Source: Bolinopsis microptera (taxonomy: Eukaryota > Ctenophora > Tentaculata > Lobata > Bolinopsidae). Taken from it: DNA of 64,000 bases. A model generated the notes under the pieces. The model did not search any database. It was not told where the DNA came from and saw only the letters and a program-made list of their open reading frames with translations. A program made the translations under genes and the position numbers. Of this stretch, positions 12,004 through 22,700 are shown in pieces (the stretch's first letter is position 1; the number at the start of each line of letters is the position of its first letter). Location of the stretch: positions 11,193,226 to 11,257,225 of the forward strand of contig NC_087074.1 of the NCBI RefSeq assembly GCF_026151205.1, written 5' to 3'.

Positions 12004-12429
12004 CTGGTTGTGGTCCGTAGTAATCAGATGCTGTGTCTTGGGAATGGAAATATATCTTTGTCATGTATCTGTTCCAGTACGTGCTCCAACTACTGTCACG
12101 ACACGTTGCTTGAGAGAGCAGTATGTTGAGCACCTCTACCTCGTTACAGTGTATCACTACTCTAACACCTGCAGTTCAGGTTAGACTGATACGCCACACC
12201 ATGTCAGTAGCAGAGGGGGGATTAACAGGGAGGTTAGTCCAGGATGTGAAGCACCAGTTGAGGTAGTATTTTGGAGTAGAGCTGCAGTAGAGCTGGACTA
12301 TTCCTGCATACTCTCCCCCAGCAGAGTAGAAGTACACTATCATCTTATCGTCACTCCCCAGCACACTATTAGTTTTAATTTCTAAGGGTGTCGACTCAAG
12401 ATCCCACTCTATTTTCACATCTAGCTGCA
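12004..12429 (-). pseudogene. exon 2, unrecognised extracellular module with in-frame stop
   Basis: A 426-bp exon (142 codons) lies between TTACCAG and a CAG/GTGACT donor, phase 1-1. It codes for a beta-rich looking module with several Trp, Tyr and Cys (for example VQLYCSSTPKYYLNWCF and WSTYWNRYM). A TGA at 12176-12178 interrupts it, yet the same frame remains open and protein-like on both sides. That argues for a nonsense change in a formerly continuous exon rather than a real protein end. I do not recognise the module. Confidence 0.55.
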
Positions 12430-12951
12430 CTGGTAACCAACCTGTTAATTGTATGTTTAACTCATAACTACTGAGCAACGATTTATGTTAAATAAATAAT
12501 TGTACCTTATTATTTAAAATATTTCATGTTTACACGAATGTATCTTCTAATAAAGATAGGTGCGTGAGCCATACTATTATTTTACATTTTTGGCTATATT
12601 ATAAGAGAAGTAATCTATTAGCTTATTAGGGATTGTTCACATTTTATTCCGTAAGCTAGCACTCTCGGAAGTACACAAATTTCAGGTCTCGGTATTAATT
12701 TTCTGTGCAGTACAAGTTCATTTCATCATTTAACACATTGCATTATTCATAACCTAAATAATATTTATCAATCACATACCCTAGTTTAGACCTCAGTTTT
12801 GTTCGAGCGGGACCAAAATTGAATGATATATGATATTAGAGTTGAGAAGGTATCATAATTCATATCTAATCTGGATAATGGACTATTCCACTATATTTCC
12901 ATTCGATAAAATGATAGCACTTAGTTTGGTGAAAAAGAAACAATATATTAC

Positions 12952-13006
12952 CCTTATCTGCATTAGAACTTGTAACAGTCCGGAGTAAGATCAGTATTAT
13001 CATCAT
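12952..13006 (-). CDS. exon 1, signal peptide of the cysteine-rich gene
   Basis: ATG ATG is followed by a hydrophobic run (MMIILILLRTVTSSNA), typical of a secretory signal with cleavage near SSNA. The exon is 55 bp and ends in phase 1 at AAGG then GTAATA. The next exon enters in phase 1 and continues the frame as VQLDVKIEW. Confidence 0.55.
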
Positions 13007-14362
13007 CTTGTCACTATCGGGAAACCTACACAATAACAAAATAAGACGGATGTTCAAATCTGAACTACAAAAACAGATTCAATCATTAAAAAAGTAATTG
13101 ATTGAAGTAGAGAATGTGCCATAATTGAATGGCATTTTAAATTTCGTTGTAGTTGGCGAGCTCTGTTTTTAGCATGAAAAAGCGATCTAGTCACTGTGTG
13201 TGATCGTTGTGATCACTGCTAACTGTAACAAACACGTGACTGAAATTGGACCAATCTTGCTGTAGTGACTAAGAATAAAATGTATATAAATTGCGGTGAT
13301 TGACTGAAACCTTCGGTCAAAAGTCCAATAAAAGCTGTCAAAGTTTTGTAAATTGTGGCAAATGGCAAGTACTACCGGCAATCCTAAGAGATATTGAGTG
13401 GATCTTAGATTCAAATATATATATAATATAGACCCAATATTGCGCAACAATGATCCAAAGTAGATCAAAGTATAGCAAGTGACATCGTTTCACTGTCTAT
13501 TCTCTAACCTAACCAAGCTGGATAAAAAGAGAACTGTCACAGTTTACTGTGTCGCAATCGCAAGCTGCACAGACGAACAGAGTTGTCGAGCTTTAATTCT
13601 ATTTACTATCTGCTATCTACTATCTCATCAGTTGTTCTTTATCTGGAACCAGAATATTTGAGAATATAGGACACGTGACGTCTCTCTCACACCCTTACTG
13701 TATATGTTTCTTTCATCAGAATAATATGCTAATGAAATGGTTATTAGGTTATTGTTAATGTATATTTCAAGATTTAGTTCGCCGTAGTAAAGTATTCTCT
13801 CGTGTTATTAGTGCTTGACAAGTTAACCAACATTTTGTTTGCTCAGTTTGTCCAATACCCTGTATCTTTACAACTGGGCTTTTGTTGAAAATTTCAGATA
13901 TATTGATCATTATTAGAGGGCATTGTTTTGATTTCAAGCCTGGTACTTTTAGTCGCTATGATCCCTGTTCAAACACATCGTACTTTCTACGAATGAAACA
14001 TTTATGACAATCCTCCACATCAGCTAACGTGTTGAGTAATTCTGCAACTCTCAGTTGAGCATTCGAGAGTTGGTAGGATAATAGGGAGTCTAACTACAAA
14101 TATTGTAGAGCTGTAAATACGCACTAGAAGACACACTACTAGTATTTATAAAAGAGTTTCTTGAAAAACACGATTTCTTCTTCGACCTACCTCTTTTCAG
14201 GGCCCAATGTATGTGTCCCCAAAGTTCGATTGGGCAAGCTTAATGGAAGTGAAACGTAAACACAAATTCGGCAATTAAATCGTTGAACCATAATATATTA
14301 CATACTTTATACCCAACAAAATTTGTCTAGCCATATTCTTCGTTTAGATTGGCAAGATAAGC
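13007..14362. other. intergenic, no gene recognised
   Basis: This lies between the minus-strand secreted gene start at 13006 and a hAT-like element. Upstream exons of the plus-strand gene ending at 16269 may lie here, but I could not identify one with matching splice sites and phase. Confidence 0.4.
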
Positions 14363-14971
14363 CAGGGACGTAGCCAGGATTTTTCTTTGAGGGGGGCTGT
14401 CGGCGAGCGAAGCGAGCCGACGCGTCCAATCAAGCTGCGCAGCGAGCGAAGCGAGCAAGCTGTGGCAGGGGTCTGGGGGCGCAGCCCCCAGCGGGGTCCA
14501 GGGGCGGAGCCCCTTGGCGGGGGCCAGGGGGGCGCAGCCCCCCGGAAATTTTTTGCGAAACAGGGTGTTTTAGACGACATTTGGCATTAAAGAAATTTGT
14601 AGGACAGCAATAAACTGGGATTGAAAAGAATCAAGTACTCACGTAAATTTGGTAACTTCACAACAGCAATCTGCATTCTCCAATCAGAATTTACGACTTA
14701 CTCAGGCCTCATCGTCTTAAGATTTTTACATTTCCTACGGTCTAGGGGACACTATTGACTATAATTATAGAAGTCTTCTAGAATGTTTGCTTGGATTTAA
14801 TGACATATATTTACTAATCCACAGTTCAAATCTTTGACTGACTGCAGTCATAAACACAGCCCAGTTACCAGGCGACCATGGGGACTAGGGGGCTTATCTT
14901 TTTTCTGGGGTTCGATTTTTTCCGGGGGGGGCTGCCGCCCCCCTAGCCCCCCCCCCCTGGCTACGTGCCTG
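14363..14971. mobile_element. nonautonomous hAT-type element (MITE) with 8-bp TSD
   Basis: The ends are cagggacgtagccagg on the left and, inverted, caggcacgtagccagg on the right. Both are flanked by the same 8 bases, agataagc (14355-14362 and 14972-14979). Eight-base duplications and CAGGG-type termini are the hAT hallmarks. Inside are G/C-rich self-complementary blocks (gggggcgcagccccc, ccaggggcggagcccc) and a gcgaagcgagc motif. There is no transposase, so mobility would have depended on an autonomous relative. Confidence 0.8.
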
Positions 14972-15220
14972 AGATAAGCCTGTTTTTGGTCTCCCGAACT
15001 CGTACATGAATTTCCATCCAGTTTGGACAACAAAATGGCAGAGTTATGAGCCAAAAACCATATGCCCATATTTTGGCATATATGCACCAAACCGGTGGTG
15101 TCTGCAGGCCCTAACTTATTGATTAAATTTCAAATTTTTTGAATGAGACCATTTGAAATGAGGTCTTAGGCTCCGGCTAAGATGAATTTACTCTCATCCA
15201 CTTATCACTTCTTATTTCAG

Positions 15221-16269
15221 GGCTGGACCAAGAAAAGTTTTACAGGTATGTTCACCACCTTCAAAAAGGGTTTTCGTATCAGAATAAGAATTGCTGTTAT
15301 AACAGATGAAGTTTAACTCCGATATTCTCATTATTAGCACCATATTATTGCTTATCGTAGAATCGACGTTCGGTGTTGTCCACAGTCACATCACACATTG
15401 ACATGATATTTTTCGTCGAAATTTCTGGTTAAAGCCTTTATTTGATTGAAGATACAAATCCCTCGCCTGTTGATGAGATAGTGAGAGGCATAAGTTCATT
15501 TCCAGCGCGGCCAGGCAACGTTTTAGAAGCGAGAATGAATTATCGGCTCGCTCCGAAGATGCAGCAAGGGAGCTCCGATTGAAATCACTTTCTACTATGG
15601 CGCGAATCCAATTTTGCTAATAACTTTTTCATTTTCAATAACGAGTGTAACACGCGCGCGCGTTTCATTCGCGCGCCATTAAATGTGCTCAAGTTTGTTA
15701 ATTTAGGACTGCAATATATTTATGGGCACTCAAATGTGTATATTATGCTTTGGTCTGCTTCGCTCTGAATTCTGATATTGATTCCATATGTATGCCTTGT
15801 AAACAAGTTGATTCTCAGAAAGTATTAATTTGTCACTTCAGGACAACTTCCCGGGAATTTGGAGAAAATAGCAAAATACGGCCGGAACAGTCAACCTGAC
15901 AATTGGGAGTCTTTTGTGGAAAACTCACTGGCAGGTATGGCTTTATGTAAAATGTGCAGATAAGAAGTAAGAATGATCTCCAACCCCCGTTTGGTTGTAC
16001 TTTATATTATACACAGTACAGTGTACAAACGAACATGTAACACCGTTGAGAGCACCAGTCTTTTTACTACGTACTTTTTACTACGTATTTGTTACTACGT
16101 ACTTTTTGTGATACTGAAAAGACAAACTGCCGCAGGAGTACCAGAACAGAAAGGAGCCTCTAGAGGGGGCTACTACCCTGTTATCCCGGGATACGGTAAA
16201 ATGAAAACCGACACCAGTCAGGACTCGAGTGAACTGAACGAGATACCCTGGCCTACTGATATAGGATGA
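15221..16269 (+). CDS. 3' exons of an unrecognised gene
   Basis: Three plus-strand exons join in phase: 15221-15245 (25 bp, phase 0 in, 1 out), 15842-15934 (93 bp, 1-1) and 16136-16269 (phase 1 in, ending TGA). Together they encode about 82 C-terminal residues, including GWTKKSFTG, KIAKYGRNSQPDNWESF, PVIPGYGKM and a final EIPWPTDIG. Each border has a pyrimidine-rich AG acceptor or a GTATG donor. I do not recognise the protein, and its upstream exons were not found. It is convergent with the TTC17-like gene, whose stop is at 16643. The 25-bp first exon is the least certain part. Confidence 0.5.
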
Positions 16270-16642
16270 ACTAGAGTTATAATAGTAAACTTTTTGGGAT
16301 AGAAGTTAAATGAGTTATTCAGTTTGTTTTCAGTATCAAATATATATTATGTTGGTTATAAAAACCTAACAAATAAGTAGCAATGATTTAATTATCAGTA
16401 ATTATAACGGAAAGTGCGTATCAGATGGTAAAGATTTCAAGTGAACAAAAAGTGATCGTTGATGTAATGATATATATATCGCTGCTTCAACAATATGATA
16501 TTGTCGCTCATCATTTAATGATTTTCAATTTCAGTTGTCCAATATGAATATCTTATACATCATAGCTCATAAAATTCCGGGGAAAAAACAGTTCGATTAT
16601 ACAATTGTAGGTTTAATCTTCAGTCTTAAAGTCCGGGCCAGT
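16270..16642. other. convergent intergenic spacer
   Basis: AT-rich spacer between two convergent coding ends (plus stop at 16269, minus stop at 16643-16645). It must hold both 3' untranslated regions. I saw no AATAAA close enough to either stop to assign. Confidence 0.4.
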
Positions 16643-16776
16643 TCATCGAACCCACGTGACGTCCACTGTGATCCCCTCGTGGTGTTCCAGCCTCCAGATT
16701 TCCCCGTCAACGGGTGCTTTGTGAGGCTTGGTAAAGGGTGGGTGCTTCTTGTCCCTGGATATCCGCTTTGAGTGAA
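16643..16776 (-). CDS. TTC17: TTC17-like last exon
   Basis: The acceptor is ACTTCAG at 16777-16778. The exon enters in phase 1, as exon 16 requires, and codes for a basic tail ending in HHEGITVDVTWVR then TGA at 16645-16643. Phase agreement and the charged, Trp-containing tail support it; no homology is claimed for these 44 residues. Confidence 0.6.
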
Positions 16777-19700
16777 CTGAAGTGTACATTTTGTTAAATT
16801 CAAGAGTTGTAAATATTTAATTTTTTGTATACATAATACATCGATTTTATTTTAATTCCTCTCTATTTTATTTGTTGGGATTGGTTGTTGTTTCACGTAA
16901 TATTTTAAAATCAGCCCCAGTCCCGTAGTAAATATGCAGGGTCATTGACAACATTTCATGCACCGTAACATTCACTCTACCATCTAGTATCGGGTATTAT
17001 ATCGACCCCATGGTGTGTACAAAACTGCCCCGGTCACATGACAAAGTTGAAAGTGGTCAAACGCAAATGAGTTTGTTTATTGTTTGTTGAGGCCTGTCCT
17101 TCACATCATGTGCAATATATACCAGAGTCGGCCCCCGCGCGCGCGAATGAAAGCATTTGCGAGTGCTGATACGAAGGAAAAAGGTCGCGCGCTTGCCTAC
17201 TTATCCTTTCGTAGACCGTATTTGCACCTGCGACAATGTTAATCATAGTAACGAACGGTTTGGGTAAATGCCAACTCACCGATTCTTTTGTATGGTGGCT
17301 TGAAGTCCTCCTTGAGAATATCATAATAGCAGAACAGTGAATTGAGCAGATGATCAGCCAGGGGGGAGTGAGCAAGGTTTAATGAGTCCATGGCAGCTCG
17401 GAATTGCCCGCTAGGTCGACCAATCGACACTTGTAAAACTGAAGTTTCTACGTGGTACAAAAACTGAGGAATAAGGTAATTTAGGAGATAATTTAGGAGT
17501 TTCCACAAACCAAAGTGAATGAAATAATATCAGCTAGCTATTTTATTTAGTGATATGAATAACCGCCCTATAAATAAGGCAGAGGGTATGCAATGTTGTG
17601 TGTAAAGTTGTAATATCCTGATAATTGATGTAGTTGCGAATATTAGCAAAATCACTTCGTTGTTTAACAAGTACAAACCATGTTAGGGTCGGTAGCCAAC
17701 AACTCCAACACGATGACAGTTGCATCTGGAATATTCCTCCCTTGGTGCAGTAAATTAGCCAGAGTCAGAAGAGGCACAGGTCGGTTCTCTAAATCCACTA
17801 CAGCGAGCGCGCGGCGCGTGCACTGCATGGCGGGACCAAGGTCGAATGTAAAGGTTCGGTGATACATTGCAGCAAGGTGGTAGAGTACCCAGTTATTTGG
17901 ATCCTGTAAATAGAGAAGAGTTATTAGATTCAGTGACAATACTTTCCCCTCTCTCTCTCCACAGTCGTGTATAATTGGGAAAACCTTTTAGCCTTGACGG
18001 TTATCTTTTCTGATTTTACAAATGGCATGCAGCCAAACTACAATTATGAGATTCCTTTTGACGTTAAAAGTAAAAGGGAATTAAATGGTTTTCTCAATGG
18101 AGTTCAGAGCGTTTGTTACGGCTTAGATAAAGATAATAATAATAATGCTGATAATTGTTAAGATATGCCTTAAAAACAGCTATGCCCAAAGCCCATCGAT
18201 GCCCAGTTGACCAAACGTTGAGAAATAAATGGTCCTCCGATGTTGATTTTAGAACAAGGTGATGCAGATGTCCTTTTGAAGTATGTTTGACAGACATCTG
18301 ACAGCTCCTCTAAATATCTCCTTGAGATGAGACTGCAGAGCTCCTCAGCACCAGTGCTAACACCGTCATGGTAGAGCAGAGTAGAGGAAAAGTAGAGCTC
18401 CTCAGCACCAGTGTTAACGCCGTCATGGTAGAGCAGAGTAGAAGAAAAGTAGAGCTCCTCAGCACCAGTGTTAACACCGTCATGGTAGAGCAGAGTAGAG
18501 GAAAAGTAGAGCTCCTCAGCACCAGTGTTAACACCGTCATGGTAGAGCAGAGTAGAGGAAAAGTAGAGCTCCTCAGCACCAGTGTTAACACCGTCATGGT
18601 AGAGCAGAGTAGAAAAAAAGTAGAGCTCCTCAGCACCAGTGTTAACACCGTCATGGTAGAGCAGAGTAGAGGAAAAGTAGAGCTCCTCAGCACCAGTGTT
18701 AACACCGTCATGGTAGAGCAGAGTAGAGGAAAAGTAGAGCTCCTCAGCACCAGTGTTAACACCGTCATGCAATGGTAGAGCAGAGTAGAGGAAAAGTAGA
18801 GCTCCTCAGCACCAGTGTTAACACCGTCATGGTAGAGCAGAGTAGAAGAAAAGTAGAGCTCCTCAGCACCAGTGTTAACACCGTCATGCAATGCAATGGT
18901 AGAGCAGAGTAGAGGAAAAGTAGAGCTCCTCAGCACCAGTGTTAACGCCGTCATGGTAGAGCAGAGTAGAGGAAAAGTAGAGCTCCTCAGCACCAGTGTT
19001 AACATCGTCATGGTAGAGCAGAGTAGAGGAAAAGTAGAGCTCCTCAGCACCAGTGTTAACACCGTCATGCCTCATGGTAGAGCAGAGTAAAGGAAAAGTA
19101 GAGCTAAATCTAGATATCCAGGACTATTATAACAGACCAGATAAAAAGATAAACAGCCGTTGAGGTAGTCACTTTATTTCTGTTTACCGGATAAAAAGGG
19201 TTGAGAATATTAAAACACCTGACCACAACCAGCACACAACCAGCACACAACCAGCACACAACCAGCACACAACCAGCACACAACCAGCACACAACCAGCA
19301 CACAACCAGCACACAACCAGCACACAACCAGCACACAACCAGCACACAACCAGCACACAACCAGCACACAACCAGCACACAACCAGCACACAACCAGCAC
19401 ACAACCAGCACACAACCAGCACACAACCAGCACACAACCAGCACACAACCAGCACACAACCAGCACACAACCAGCACACAACCAGCACACAACCAGCACA
19501 CAACCAGCACACAACCAGCACACAACCAGCACACAACCAGCACACAACCAGCACACAACCAGCACACAACCAGCACACAACCAGCACACAACCAGCACAC
19601 AACCAGCACACAACCAGCACACAACCAGCACACAACCAGCACACAACCAGCACACAACCAGCACAGAACCAGCACAGAACCAGCACAGAACCAGCACAGA

Positions 19701-22700
19701 ACCAGCACACAACCAGCACACAACCAGCACACAACCAGCACACAACCAGCACACAACCAGCACACAACCAGCACACAACCAGCACACAACCAGCACACAA
19801 CCAGCACACAACCAGCACACAACCAGCACACAACCAGCACACAACCAGCACACAACCAGCACACAACCAGCACACAACCAGCACACAACCAGCACACAAC
19901 CAGCACACAACCAGCACACAACCAGCACACAACCAGCACACAACCAGCACACAACCAGCACACAACCAGCACACAACCAGCACACAACCAGCACACAACC
20001 AGCACACAACCAGCACACAACCAGCACACAACCAGCACACAACCAGCACACAACCAGCACACAACCAGCACACAACCAGCACACAACCAGCACACAACCA
20101 GCACACAACCAGCACACAACCAGCACACAACCAGCACACAACCAGCACACAACCAGCACACAACCAGCACACAACCAGCACACAACCAGCACACAACCAG
20201 CACACAACCAGCACACAACCAGCACACAACCAGCACACAACCAGCACACAACCAGCACACAACCAGCACACAACCAGCACACAACCAGCACACAACCAGC
20301 ACACAACCAGCACACAACCACCACACAACCACCACACAACCAGCACACAACCAGCACACAACCAGCACACAACCAGCACACAACCAGCACACAACCAGCA
20401 CACAACCAGCACACAACCACCACACAACCAGCACACAACCAGCACACAACCAGCACACAACCAGCACACAACCAGCACACAACCAGCACACAACCAGCAC
20501 ACAACCACCACACAACCAGCACACAACCAGCACACAACCAGCACACAACCAGCACACAACCAGCACACAACCACCACACAACCAGCACACAACCAGCACA
20601 CAACCAGCACACAACCACCACACAACCAGCACACAACCAGCACACAACCAGCACACAACCAGCACACAACCAGCACACAACCACCACACAACCAGCACAC
20701 AACCAGCACACAACCAGCACACAACCAGCACACAACCACCACACAACCAGCACACAACCACCACACAACCACCACACAACCAGCACACAACCAGCACACA
20801 ACCAGCACACAACCACCACACAACCAGCACACAACCAGCACACAACCAGCACACAACCAGCACACAACCAGCACACAACCAGCACACAACCAGCACACAA
20901 CCAGCACACAACCAGCACACAACCAGCACACAACCAGCACACAACCAGCACACAACCACCACACAACCACCACACAACCACCACACAACCACCACACAAC
21001 CAGCACACAACCAGCACACAACCAGCACACAACCAGCACACAACCAGCACACAACCAGCACACAACCAGCACACAACCAGCACACAACCAGCACACAACC
21101 AGCACACAACCAGCACACAACCAGCACACAACCAGCACACAACCAGCACACAACCACCACACAACCACCACACAACCACCACACAACCAGCACACAACCA
21201 GCACACAACCACCACACAACCAGCACACAACCACCACACAACCAGCACACAACCACCACACAACCAGCACACAACCAGCACACAACCACCACACAACCAG
21301 CACACAACCAGCACACAACCAGCACACAACCACCACACAACCAGCACACAACCAGCACACAACCAGCACACAACCACCACACAACCAGCACACAACCAGC
21401 ACACAACCACCACACAACCACCACACAACCAGCACACAACCAGCACACAACCACCACACAACCAGCACACAACCAGCACACAACCAGCACACAACCAGCA
21501 CACAACCAGCACACAACCAGCACACAACCAGCACACAACCACCACACAACCAGCACACAACCAGCACACAACCAGCACACAACCAGCACACAACCAGCAC
21601 ACAACCAGCACACAACCACCACACAACCACCACACAACCAGCACACAACCACCACACAACCAGCACACAACCAGCACACAACCAGCACACAACCAGCACA
21701 CAACCACCACACAACCACCACACAACCAGCACACAACCAGCACACAACCAGCACACAACCAGCACACAACCACCACACAACCACCACACAACCACCACAC
21801 AACCAGCACACAACCAGCACACAACCAGCACACAACCAGCACACAACCAGCACACAACCAGCACACAACCAGCACACAACCAGCACACAACCAGCACACA
21901 ACCACCACACAACCAGCACACAACCAGCACACAACCAGCACACAACCAGCACACAACCAGCACACAACCAGCACACAACCAGCACACAACCAGCACACAA
22001 CCAGCACACAACCAGCACACAACCAGCACACAACCAGCACACAACCACCACAGAACCACCACAGAACCACCACACAACCAGCACACAACCAGCACACAAC
22101 CAGCACACAACCAGCACACAACCAGCACACAACCAGCACACAACCAGCACACAACCAGCACACAACCAGCACAGAACCACCACACAACCAGGTCACACAA
22201 TTCGTGAACACACTCCTCTTAACAGAAACAGTAGTTGCACAGTAGCTGATGAGTGGCAGGCTTGAGGGTACATCATTGTCTAGCACCCTAATAACCAGTG
22301 GAACTTGTACTAGGAATATAATGGCAGAGATGAAATCAGCTACACCATTGCGGAGATAAAGGGTAGATGAGAGAGTTATTTAAATCGATTTAAGGGGACA
22401 TAATCTGTTCAAAGTTATCCATTAATTCAAATGATTCACGGAAAAGCACAGTCTTTCTGTATGTTTGTTGTAATCGAAGATCCTTAAACTCTTAAAGCAG
22501 CTAAGTTCAAATGTAGAGAAGTGAGAGACAGAGGCCTTGTATCCTGCAAGGTGATAATATGATATGGAATTATTACAATGGTGATATCTGAACCTCTAAT
22601 CGTTCTTTAGAATATTAGCACTGCCCCATTGTTTCACTAAATGGCGATTAAGCAAGATTAGGCTATGTAATGGCTACCAAGTGTAGACACGATTCTCCTG

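Larger units (their letters stand above)
7042..13006 (-). pseudogene. secreted cysteine-rich/sushi protein gene, apparently decaying
   Basis: Minus-strand exons by splice site and phase: 13006-12952 (start and signal peptide, phase 1 out), 12429-12004, 11144-11049, 10890-10747, 10395-10300, 10141-9998, 9610-9468, 9150-9055 and 8805-8614, with a relic sushi at 7216-7042. All cysteine-rich exons are phase 1-1, as in shuffled extracellular modules. The product would be secreted: an N-terminal module I do not recognise, repeated cysteine-rich modules resembling the ephrin-receptor-like/GCC2-GCC3 family, then a complement-control (sushi) module. Three lesions are visible: an in-frame TGA at 12176-12178, a one-base deletion in the 9468-9610 exon relative to its two 144-bp sisters, and the relic sushi. 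Either the gene is dying, or these are alternative exons or assembly errors. The function is unknown. Confidence 0.6.

Noticed and set aside
14387-14590. GC-rich open frames
   Set aside because: They lie inside the nonautonomous hAT element and arise from its compositional bias.
18170-19090. Open frames with a 19-residue period
   Set aside because: The 57-bp repeat is divisible by three and lacks stops in several frames; there is no start context or splice support.
19110-22286. Open frames of about 1,000 codons on both strands
   Set aside because: They are products of the stop-free 11-bp repeat, present in all frames, and lie inside an intron.
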